Below, in pieces: positions 24,486 to 36,100 of a DNA stretch of 64,000 bases. Under the pieces are notes generated by a model, which saw only the letters and a program-made list of their open reading frames with translations, was not told the DNA's origin and ran no database searches. The stretch is from Larus michahellis (taxonomy: Eukaryota > Chordata > Aves > Charadriiformes > Laridae): assembly GCF_964199755.1 (NCBI RefSeq), contig NC_133913.1, positions 8,162,201-8,226,200 of the forward strand. Reading direction: 5' to 3'. Numbering within the stretch: position 1 is the stretch's first letter; each line of letters begins with the position of its first letter. Both the position numbers and the translations under genes were made by a program.

Positions 24486-24985
24486 TTAAAAAGGGTCTGG
24501 CCTGAAAATCTTAAAAGGACCACAACGAGCATGAATGATAATATCAGCACATCCTGTTGGCAACTGAATAACCTGAGGCCAGAAGAAAGTATCAGGCATT
24601 ACCTCACCAGACACCTGAGAAACATGTTGTTCAGCACTGTCCATAAGCCTTCTGGCAATGAGTCAGCCCTTGTTCACACTAAATAGCCAGGGCTCTGGAG
24701 ATATCTCCCTGCAGCCAGAGCTCCTGGCAGGTTCTGGCTCTAGGCAGTCACACAGGAACTTTTCTTTCCTTAGCTGAATAGGCTGGTTTTGAAAGAAAGG
24801 TGTTAAACACCCAGAAGGAAGACACAAATTTGGAAACAGATGTGGTTGTTTTGCAAATGCTAAGCAAACAAGAACAGTAAATGTTAATGACTGTAAAAAA
24901 AACCAACACAAAAAAACCAACAAAAAAACCCAAACCCAAACCAAACAACTGAACAAAAAAAAACCAAACCAAACCAAAAAGAACA
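24486..24985. repeat. No gene; A-rich (CAAA)n-like tract at about 24895-24985
   Basis: About 410 bases of unrecognised DNA are followed by an A-rich low-complexity stretch built of AACCAAAC- and CAAAAAAACC-like units on the plus strand. Confidence 0.5.
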
Positions 24986-25860
24986 GGTGAGATGAACAAG
25001 TTTTAGCACCTGAACTGTGAACTTCTACGTGGGGGAGGGTGAAATCTTCTCCAAGTATCTTTTTCCTTTTCTAACCCCTTGTTCTCATGTCTAGCTCATT
25101 TTTCATGGCTAACCCCAAACAGCCAGCACAATCCCTAAACCTGCCATTCTGAGCACACCCCCGGAGCAGCAGTCTGTACGAGCCTGCCGGATTAATGTAC
25201 AGCAGAAAAAGGGATATTCTACTTTGTAATAAGTAAGCTTGGCTACTTTATTAATGCATGCCTTACTAATGACTGTATCCTTGAAGAAGATCTGAAAGGC
25301 TGATAAAGAAGGACTAAAGGCTGATAAAAACAAAACATCGTAGCCCAGGAGGTGCTGAAAGCCAAATAATTGCAAAAAAACCATAAAGTCAGCAAAAGTT
25401 AGCTTTAACTAAGGGAAAGGTGGCAGGGGGAGATCTCCAACTCAATTGGAGATGAACAGGCTTACCCCCCACTGTACTGGAGCACGTGCATATCAATTAA
25501 AGGGCACTGTAACTTTAAATGAAAGCAAGGAATAATACTAACCAATTGAAATTGTTAAAATAAGGTACTAACCAATAATCATAACTAAAGGCATGTACTT
25601 CTGTGTTTTGATTCATATAAATGTACTGAAGATTTTGTGAACAGGTACGCTAGCTTTGTGGAATACCACCTAGTGCCCATCTCTGCGCAAATAAACTATA
25701 ATAAAATACCTTTGGTCTCTGTGTACGTTGGCGTCTTGCACGGCACTTCTTGGGACAAGAAGATAGCTGAAACTGCTGATTTTCACGATGCACATGCCTG
25801 ATTGCCCCCAGTAGCCTTCTAGGTGGTCTTTCTTGGTATCTCATGCAGAAAGACTATAGT
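24986..25860 (+). mobile_element. Possible solo LTR of an old retroviral element
   Basis: The stretch has LTR-like signals in the expected order: a promoter-like 'tcatataaatgtactg' at about 25612, then 'gcaaataaactataataaaa' with polyadenylation signals at about 25687-25708, then a GT-rich downstream segment. I see no matching second copy, clear TG...CA ends or target duplication, so this rests on layout alone. It could equally be ordinary AT-rich DNA. Confidence 0.3.
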
Positions 25861-26159
25861 TCTTGTGTATATAGTTCCCACATGCAAGAATGTTCTTTTT
25901 ACCTCAAAGGAATAAAGCAAAAACATTTTGTTCCACTACCTTTTAGTGAAGACTCATGTTTCTGAAAGGAATTCTTCTCTCTCCCTGCCTGCCTTTCTAA
26001 AATTGTTCTGACAGCCAGACACCTCCAGAGATATACCTGCTACGTAATGTATTCCCTCCACATCATCCCTACAGTTTTGAGGAGAAATAAAGAGTGTTTT
26101 GTAGCCAGTGATGCACAGCTAGGGTGCACTCTCAGGGCAGGCCACCGTGTTCCTGACAG

Positions 26160-27000
26160 CTTTTCTCAAGGATTGCTTGACCTCTCCATTCCTCAGGCTT
26201 ACAGTGGATTGACCAGGGGTGGGAAGATGGTATAGAAAAAGGAGAAGGTTTTGTTCAGGTTACTCAGTGGAGGTGTCCCAGGCAGCAAAGAGACAGTAAG
26301 AAGTGTCCCTTAGAAAATGTTGACCACAGGGATGTGTGAGAAGGCTTTCAGTTCTCACACATGGTATAAAAGGCCTTCTGCCTCCCCTTACTTGATGAGA
26401 TCCTCAGGATGGAATCTGTAATGCAGACATAGGATGCCAGAGGGAATAAAAATAGCAAGACCGCATCTGGGATGGACATTATAGCAGCCTGGTGTCACTA
26501 CAGGAGAGCTCCAGCAAAGAGATCAAATCACAGACGTTGTGACGTCAATTGTCAATTGGGTTGGGGCCACAAAACTTCAATAGGCTTGAGAAGTATGTGA
26601 TGATTGTGGAACTAGTCGTTCCTCCATGCCACAAGCCAACTGCCAGCTGGAAAAACGCCTTCCAGTTCACCATTCTTGTATAGAACATGAGGTGACATAC
26701 GGCCAGGTACTGTTCGTAGGACATGGTGGTCAGCAGGTAACACTTGGAGACTACAAGAGATTCAAAGAAATAGAGCTGAGCCATAGCAGTCCTGAGCAGA
26801 GGTGGTGCAACAGTCAGGAAGCTGGCCAGCAGCCTAGGAAGATCGATGGAAGCGTAGCAGATCTCCAAGCTGGACAAATTCTCCACTGGGCTGGGGAGAT
26901 GCTGGTGTGTTGCCACCAGCACAACAATGAAGATGTTCCCAAGCACAGTCTCTGTTGTTCCCATTCCCTTTCTCCATGCAGGTCTTGTGGAACTCAGCAG
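26160..27000 (-). pseudogene. Olfactory receptor pseudogene, OR11-like
   Basis: A continuous minus-strand frame at 26545-27147 contains TM1 to EL2 motifs in OR order: GNIFIVVLVATHQHL, LSSLEICYASIDLPRLLASF, AMAQLYFF, CYLLTTMSYEQYLAVCH and KFCGPNPID. Closest in memory are OR11/OR6-type receptors. Beyond 26545 the frame is lost, but later motifs persist in other frames: ILRI...SSS.GRQKAF near 26360-26410 and a degenerate NPL..S.RN near 26190-26220 interrupted by a stop. Substitutions hit core motifs (PMYFF is PVENL; DRY is EQY). It is a non-functional copy. The start codon and N-terminus are not identifiable. Confidence 0.85.
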
Positions 27001-29667
27001 GTTGGTAGCTCTCGGGGATCTGAGAGTGCTTGTCCAAAGGCATCTGAAAGTGCCTGCATAACTATAACACTGCACTGCTAATAGTGACCATGGCTGTGTG
27101 GCTGACTGCTTGATAGGTATCCACTGCCAATTGTTAGAGTCAATCATATCACAGTTATATTGTAGTCACATACTGGCAAATTTAAAGAGACATAACTGAC
27201 ATAAATGCGCCTGCTATTGCTGTGATTATCATAACCACAGGCCACAGCCTAGGTAAGGTATTACAGATCTCTCCACGTGTACTTCCTATAGTCACAGTTT
27301 CTTCCCTCACTGGCTCATGCCGCTCTATGCTTTCCTCCCCAATAACAGAGGAAAACACACAACTGATGTCATATCATATCAGATGCCTTTTTTCCTGTCA
27401 GGAGAAGAATTGGCACCGCGGGTGCTGAGTACCTCTGGGCTCCCAGCTGTGGTTTTAGGGCTCTGTGTTCTGTTGCCATTAAGAGGCTGCTGAGTGCATA
27501 GAGTGGGGAGTGGGGAAGGAGCAGCATCTAGTGTGTGCTTGTGGTAAATACCCATTACAAACCTGCGTGCATGCTCAGGGAAAGCCCATGCTTGAGGAAC
27601 AGAACCCTCTGCCCAGAGTGCATCCTAGGGTTTTCCCAATTTCCCAAGATTGTGGGTAAGCACAATGATGTCCCCGCTTATTTGCTCCCCATGGCTTTTG
27701 AGCCTTTAGAGGGAGATGGAGATGCTGAAGGAAAGCAGCTAAGGGTCCATAGAAATTCTGGGATGGGTGGGCTGCTCAAAAAGTGATGCACCCAAACTCG
27801 AATGCACCTTTCTCTGAGGCTGGGATGAATTGTGTCTGGAGATGTTAATGACAAGTGCAATTAGGAGAGGTTCCCCCGCTGAACACTGTGAATGAAGAGT
27901 GTGATGGTGCCTGTGAATGAGGACTCAGGTCTGGGTGTCACCTGTTCTGCCCCATATCGCTTACCTACCTATTCTCTCTGAAAGCCCTTACCTCGCAGGA
28001 AGGCCAACAGAAAGTTTAGCTTTTTCACTCTTCCTTCCATAGATGGAGCTCTGGACCTGAAGCACCTGAATGCCATATCCTGGTGTTATGGAAATAATCG
28101 GTGTCCTGGAGGGTGCCTCCTATGGGATTTCAGGGAGGGAGCACTGCACAAGTGTATCCCTGTGGAGGATGAAAGCTCTGAGTGGGTGCAAACTGTTTCA
28201 ACACCTCAGGCAATGGCTGTCCCTCCCCAGACCTCCAAAGCATTTCAGCCTGCTGTGAGAAAAAGAGAAACTGAGGTGGGGCAACAAGCACAGCCTTTTC
28301 CAAACTGATGCAGCAGAGCCTGGTGAGGCTCCGAAAAGGGGATTCAGCTCACATTCTGCAGAAGACTAAAGTAGGATTGACTCCTTCAGAATTAGGCGGC
28401 CGTGGCTGACTGAGGTTGCCTTTTCAGCCTCTGCCAGTGGTCAATGGGGAGAAAGAAGCAGAGTCTGGTATTCCCTCCAGGCCATGGAGACCAAGTTCGA
28501 TCAACCCTTGGAAGTATCTTGGAGGGAAGAAGCCAAAACCTGTCCCTGGGTCAACAATGCATTTGTTGGTGGCTGAAGTAAGCTGAGCTACCAGTACTTC
28601 CTCACAGCCATGATTCATCTCTCCAAAATGGGAGGTCCCCAATGCCCTTCTTTCCTCCTTCTGCACCCCAAGAAGTGTGGCAGGGACATTCCTCTCAGCC
28701 CCATCCCATTTGCATCTCTGGGGAAGGTGACTCCTCTGTCTCCCCACTGACGCCCAGGGAAGGAGGGGGTTGCCAATGCACTCAGACATTAGCGCTGTGT
28801 CTGCTCCAGATAGCAGAGATGAAGCTTAAAGGGAGAACAGCATTTATCTTCAGAGTCGCATGCTCCAATGGAGTTAAAAAGTTAAAGCTAAAACCAAGTT
28901 GGACATTAATCACCTGACAACTTTTCTGTTACAGCTAGGATAAGTTAGATATCAGTCATCGATCTGCTGGGCAAATGTTGCTACAGCCGGTACCTCTAAG
29001 AGCAAGCTGAAATAAGTTCAAGCCAAAAGGAGTCTAGAAAAAGCCTGGCATGTCCTTAACTCTTGTCTTGCTAACCTAGAACAGATCTATGTTCTTCCAA
29101 GAGCAATGGCAGTCCCTTATTCACTGTATTACAATACACAGCTCTCTGGGAAGCGACCTTTCGTGCCCCTCCTGGTGACTTATAGACGGCCCCTGGAAGG
29201 AAGGATCATAGACCCGACTGAAATAAAGACTATGTTGCACCTTTTGGCTTAGGGAAGATTCACTGTTTATTGGAAAATGAATCAGAGACTTTGCCAACAC
29301 GGCATGAGACCCATGAATTAAGGGTGCTGGGGCAGGAGGTGGTACATTTCATGACTGGTTTGCTAATCAAAACCTCCTGCTGTTCCACCTCCAACATACT
29401 ACTAGTTTTCAAATCAATCTCGCCCCACATGAGTTCTCTTGGACATTGTGATGGGCTGGGACTGATGCGGATGAGAGTTTTACTTCCAAAATGATTGTTT
29501 TACATGGCAACGCAGATACGGGAGTTCCTGACACAGCCTGACCTTATGGGGTAAAGGGAAGAGTTCGGTGAGTGGGGTGCAGCAGGAGTCCTTCATTGGG
29601 AGCCACTGCCGTTGACACCTCTAAACACTCTTCTGGTGTGCACAGCAGTCTCTCGTCAGGACAGAAA
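27001..29667. other. No recognised gene; possible LTR-like stretch at about 28800-29285
   Basis: Small open frames here match no family. Positions 28800-29285 carry a TATA-like 'acttatagacgg' and 'tgaaataaagactatgttg' in LTR-like order, but without a second copy or defined ends, so I do not call an element. Confidence 0.3.
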
Positions 29668-29775
29668 CCATAGAATCATATAATAATTTGCATTGGAAAA
29701 GACCCTGCAGACCATCAAGTCCAATTGTTAACCTAACACTACCAAAACCACCACTAAACCATCTCCCTAAGCACC
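29668..29775 (-). mobile_element. CR1 LINE, short 3' fragment
   Basis: It begins with 'catagaatcatataataa', followed by 'ttgcattggaaaagaccctg' and 'accatcaagtccaattgt', the reverse complement of a CR1 3' end. It is about 108 bases long. Confidence 0.75.
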
Positions 29776-30106
29776 ACCTTTGTGGAGGCCAGTAGCCCAT
29801 TTTGCCAAAGCCAAATGCAGGAAGCGCAACCACTGGAGAATGTGATGCTTCCTTCCCACTCCCACCTCCATCCAAACCAAACACGCTGGAGGCTCTGAAC
29901 TAGAGGCTTTCTCTTGAGGAGTTCGGCATGCTACAGGTTCAGCCCAACTGGTATAAGACATAAGCAGTGAGAATTCATCTGTAATGTAAGATCGCAGCTG
30001 GTAGCAATAGTGGTATCCCAGCATGGTAGGTGAATTTAGGCTATACTTTCTGGCCCTTTTTATCTCTGCAGGTGCTGCTGATCTGTAGCACAGGCACGTG
30101 TTGAGC

Positions 30107-33100
30107 TCAGAGCCTGAAAACACTTGGCTTCACGCTGCTCCCAAGGAGGGTGTTGGCTGTCTCCAGGCACTTGTCCAGCTGAGACACTGCAGTCAGAGAG
30201 AGACAGGCACACTAGGGAAGTTAGGCAGGAGGGAGACTCCACAAATGGAAAGGAGAATGGAGACACAGGACTCCTTCACCTGCCCCCAGGAAATTGTGGT
30301 CCTGCAAAGGGGTGAGGCAGGTCCCACTGGAGAGAGAATGGAGGAGGCTGTTCTGTGGGGATCAGCAGGAGAAGGATCATCAAGACTCACCAGCTTGGCT
30401 GCACAGCCAGGTCACAGCCTTGGCCTCCAGCAGCTCACAGAGGTCTTGGTAATACTCGTCATGTCTGTGTAGCCACGTCACAGCCATCACTGTGGCCCAG
30501 ATGCTTGGCTCCATGACCTGTAGTAGAACAACAACTGAGACTAGCACGCAGTGCTGAGCATCCTCCCTGCCCCCTCACTGCTTCCCACCCCTTCCTTTGT
30601 GGCTTCTGGTTTCTGATCCCTTCATTCCTCTCTGTCTGCCCTTTGGATGCCAGTGTTGCCACCAGCCAATGGGCTCCCACTGCTCCAGGATGACATGCTG
30701 CCACCGTAAGAGGTTCTCCCCTTACCTCATCAGGCATCTTTCCCTTGATTTCATCCTCATCAACTTCTAGCACAGAGGCCAGTCCTGAGCTGAGGGCCCA
30801 GGAGCCATCTGCATTCTGCAGGGCCACCAGCTCCTGACACTTGGCAGCGGCTTCAGGGCACCATCGCCACAAAGTTGAAGAGCACAAACCAAATTCCATG
30901 GGATCCACATACTTGAGAGAAGAAAAAAGTGGTGGTGGTGGTTTACATGCTGTGGGAGGAGATGTGAACAGCAAGGTTGGGAGAATGACAGGAATCTGAC
31001 CTCTCTCTACTCCCCTGTGCAATAATAATGCTCCAGAACATTATCTCTGCTCTTCTTTAGGCAGCTACCTGCAGTCTAAGCTCCTTCCTGTACGTCCCCA
31101 GAGCAGACCCATCCACAGCTCTTTCTGGACACCCCTAACTCATCTCCAACCTCGGTCATTGCCTATTCTCCTGTCATTCCTTCCAAGCCATGTCCCAGGA
31201 CCTCCCTTGATACTCTCCCAAAACATTTTATCCAAACGTGTATTTATGATCCAGCACCATCCCTGCCCCATCCCTGGGTGTCCTTGAGCTGGGTCTGATA
31301 TTTGCTGAAGGACTTGCAGGTTTAAGGGTAACTAAGGGAAGGGGTAAAGGCAAAATTCATTGGTTTCCATGCCATGGGCAAGACATGGCAGCATAACCCT
31401 TCTATAAGATATTAGGTTATCCCGACATCTCCCATGTGGGTCAAGGCCCCATACCTTTTGAGCAAGCTCTCCTCTGGGGCAGGGCAGCAATGTCATGGGT
31501 AAGTTGACGGAGGGCAAGCCATGATGCACGCACCGCTGTCAGCCAGCCAGGTGGGACCCAGATGCTCTTAGGATAGCAGGAAGAGATCCTGGAGCCACGA
31601 AGTTCAACGATCTGGCAGGGGATGAGTGACTGGCGGGGTGGCAACAGTGCCAGGGGCCCTTTGAGAGCAAAGAGGGCAAGGGGCTGAATTAAACAGATGG
31701 GAAAGAAGCACCTGGTGGTGACGGGGCCTACCCCGCAAGACTGGGGGTGCCCTGTGGCTGGGGTTCCAGATCCAGTGGAATGAAAACATCCCATGGAGCT
31801 GCCCCACCAGCTCTTTCCCAGAAATGTCTTTCCTTACTTTGGTACCAGGTGACCCTCTGTGGTGTGCGAACCCCCACATAGCTGGTAAAGGGGCAGATGA
31901 TCCCTGAAGTGAGGCTGATCTCAACTGCACGATGTCTTGGTTCCTCCCCTGACCCACTCACAGACTCTGGCAACAACCTCTTCATCAAGCACCTCGCAGC
32001 CAGACGATGCCCAGCCAGCCTGGGGACAGAATGGGGTGAGCCTGACCACCTGGCTTATCTTCATGTTAGGAGAAGGTGGACAGAGAGAGAGCCTGGACAC
32101 CTGAATTCTTTCCCTTCAGGGCTGAGGATGGACAGAGGGGAAACCTGGACGCCTGGGTCCTTGTCTGTCTGAAAGTGATGCCCAGGTTTCTGGGTCCTAC
32201 CACTGTGGGGTCAAATCAGGGAAGGGAGGCATGCTTGGACACCTGGGTTCTCTGCCAGTTTGGGATTGTGTGTGGAAGGTGGGAATGCGTAATCTATCTG
32301 GGCTCCTCCTCAGCTGGAGTCAATGTTAGCAATGTGGGGGATGCATGCATCTTCCCTTAGGACGGGCTCTCACCGGCCATCTCCCTGTGGGCACAGGGGG
32401 AATTCAATGGTGTAAGTGACATCTTGGCCATCCAGGCTGTACTGCAAGGTCATGACCCCTTTGGCCACTGTTGTATCCTGTGAACACATGGGAAGCTACT
32501 GGAGGTTACTGGGGACACAAGATGGTTACTGGGGGATATTGGAAAGTTACTGAAAGATTACTGGGAGGCTACTGGAAGGTAACTGTAGGCCCAGCTCTCA
32601 CCTGTGCCTGTCCATGGATCTGGGCATAGAGGAGGTTGTGTTGACCCTGGAAGATGGATTGAGGAGTGCCCCCCAGCACCTCAACCTCCAGGCCGCGGGG
32701 CAGGGTCCAGCTCAGAGAGACTCCCTCAGCTGCTGGCTTGAGGGCCTGCTTCAGGCACTTCAGCACCTGGCGACAGAGGGCAGGACACCACAGTTGGCAG
32801 CTCCACCAGGGTTCAGCCCATGTCCCCCGATGCTGGGGGTCTCTGGGGGACAGTGGAATGTGTGGGGTAACCTGTGCCAGCTGGGTTCCCTGGGTGCAGT
32901 GATGTCTGTGGGTTGTAGTGGGGTAGAAGCCTGGGCACCTGGGTTCTCAGTGTGGGTAGAGTCAGGGAAAATGAGTGCCTGGGGTCCTGGGGCAGCTGGG
33001 TCTTGACTACTGTGTGTGGGCAGTGCAGGTGCTGGGGTACTTGGAAGTCAGTGTGCCTGTGGAATAGAGGGGGACCAGCCAGGACTCCTGGGTTCCTACC

Positions 33101-36100
33101 ACAAAGCTCCTCCTGTTGTCAGAGGAGACGTAGGCAGCTTCACCCCCTGTCTCCTTGGCCAGGGCCATAGCCAGGGCAGCGCTGTCCTCAGAGAAGCAGA
33201 AGGAGAAACACCTATGGGGGAAGCAGGGAAAGGTGTCAGAAATGAGAGCCAGAGGTGGGCGCAAGGATGTGGAGTAGAGCTGGAGGACACAGGCTGGAGT
33301 TAAAGCTGGAAGAACAAAGTTGGGTTGCAGAACAAGGGGGCAGGAGGAAGAGCAGGGAGTGAGGGCCTGGGGTTGGAGCTGGGGTTAGACAGGGAGCTGG
33401 CAGAGGAGAGCTGGGACTTGGGGCAGAGCTGGGGTGAGTCTAGTGGGGCTGAGAGAGAGCTTAGGGACACATCAGGGTGTACAAGCCCTGCGCCTCAGTC
33501 TCCCTGCTCACTCTGTGAAAGGTGCCTTGGTTGTGGGAGTAGTACGCAAAGACTGCCACATGGGAGCTTGGCACTGGAGAGCTGTGCTGGGTGGGAAGGG
33601 TCTTTGGGACACTGGAGGCACCCAAGGACTGGGACAGGCACTAGTGAACAGGGACCCTCATCAGGGATCATAGAATCATTTAGGTTGGAAAAGACCCTTG
33701 GGATCATCGAGTCCAACCATCAACTCCACTCTACAAAGTTCTCCCCTACATCATATCCCTTAACACCACATCTAAACGAGTCTTAAACACATTCGGGGAT
33801 GGTGACTCCACCACCTCCCTGGGCAGCCTATTCCAATGTCTGACCACTCTCTCTGTGAAGAATTTTTTCCTAATGTCCAGTCTAAACCTACCCTGTTGCA
33901 GCTTGAAGCCATTCCCTCTTGTTCTATCGCTAATTACCTGTGAGAAGAGACCAGCACTAACCTCTCGACAATGTCCTTTCAAGTAGTTGTAGAGAGCGAT
34001 GAGGTCTACCCTCAGCCTCCTCTTCCTCAAACTAAACAGTCCCAGCTCCTTCAATCTCTCCTCATTAGATTTATTCTCCAGGCCCTTCACCAGCTTCGTT
34101 GCCCTCCTCTGCACTCGCTCCAGCACCTCGATATCTCTCTCATATTGAGGTGCCCAGAACCGGACACATTACTCAACGTGTGGCCTCACCAATGCTGAGT
34201 ACAGGGGGACAATCACCTCCCTACTTCTGCTGGTCACGAAGCATGGAAGGGATGGAAATGACTGGGCAAGCAAAGGATGACTGGAGGACTGGGGAGCGAG
34301 TCTCCATTACCGGTGGCTGTTGCGGTGACGGCAGACCTCAGCTGCAATGGCTTCCACATCAGGGGGTAGCCCAGCCATAAAGATGAAGAGCTGAGAGACA
34401 GGGGACATGAGTGGTGGGGGTCTGGCACAGTGACCCCCAAATGGGGAGAGCAGGCCCCTGAAATGGAGAGAGGGGTCCAGCAGAGAGACCCTCTGTAGAG
34501 AGAGTACCCTAGGGAGAGATATCCACTCAGGGGCAGAAACCCCCAAAGATACAGACCCACCTCTCCATTCCCCCCTCCCCGACCCACAGTACCATCCTTG
34601 TTCCCTTGTGACCACCGTGTACTTTGGGTGGTTCCTTCCACCCACACTCCTGTGTCCTCTCTCTCTCCCCTTGGACACCTGCCCCTCCACCCCTCCATGC
34701 CCCTGTACCCAGACCTGTCGTGGATGGCGGTGGGGACGAGGGGTATTGTAGACTGAGCGGAGGGTTTCCAGCAGATTGGAGTCACCCAGACTGGAGCCGG
34801 TGGAGGGGATGCGCCGCATGGCCTCGGTCAGGTTGTCCTGAGTATATTCGACACTTTGCCTGCAGGGGACAGAGCATGTTTGGAGAGCACATTGCTCTGT
34901 GCTGGCCCTAGTGCTCCTGAGACCCTGTCCCATAGCACTTCCCACAGCTATGCCCTAAGGTCCTCTGCAAGTCCCCGCCCCGTAGTAGTTCTTCCAGAGA
35001 CCTGGCTTCGTAGTTCCTACAAGTCTCTTCTCAGCAGAAGCCCAAGAGGTGCTGTCCCATAATGCCACAAAGAGGACAACCCCAGAATCCAGCCCTGCCC
35101 TCCCGCAGCTAGTCGAGCCCTCCTGCACCCAGCCTTGCCTTATACCATCCAGCATCAGAACATGCACCCGTGCCCTCCAGCATCTAACCCTTCCTCATAG
35201 CACCCATTCCAGCACCTGACCATGCCCCACAGTATCAAGCCCTACCCACAGCACCCAATCCAGCACCATAGCACCCAGCCTGTGCCATGTTTGCTTACGA
35301 GTAGATGCCCACAGAGGTTTCTTCATAGCAGTAGATGTTGAAGTAGCAGCCCAGGGGCAGGCTTTTGAGAAGGAAGAGCAGGGAGTCCTGTGGAAAGACA
35401 CAGCAGGCAGGTCTTGGGAGGCACTTGTAAGGAGTACAGGTGCCTTGGCCCATAGCCTGGTCCTCTTAAAGCCTCTGGTCTCTCCTGGGTGACCCAAGCC
35501 AGTGCCCTGAACTCTGCTGGTCACACAAGTTATTTCAGGCCCTTTTCAGGCCCCACCAATCCCCCCTCATGCCTCTGTCCCTGCATAAACACCTGCCCTG
35601 GCCCGCTCCCCCTCAGCCTGCTCCTCCACCCCATCCTGGTCCCTGCTCTGAGGAGGTACCTGTGCATGCTCGAGGAATGTGGTGTTCAGGAGGAAGATGA
35701 ACTCTCCAGACTGGCGCTGCCCAGGCACTGCCTCAGGGATGCTGGGTGCCAGCGTCACCAACACCATGGGGTCACCAAGGAGGGAGCCTGGAGGAGGCAT
35801 GGGGTGGGATGAAGGCTAGATAAGGACCTCCCTCCTCCTTCTGGTACTGATTCTCATTGTGCTTTGGGCTTCCACCATCCCAGAGCCTGTGGTGCCCTAC
35901 ACTGGTACCTCAATACCCTACTGCACTGTCCACCAATTGCACAGCCCAGTGCCTCATGTATTCCAATCCAGTGTCTCCAATACAGCTACCCAGTGAGACC
36001 TAACATAGAACCTCACATGTGCATCCTGCTATAGCTGATAGCTCACCACAGTGTCCCCAGCACCCCACCCTGGAGCACCAGGACCCAAACTATGCCATCT

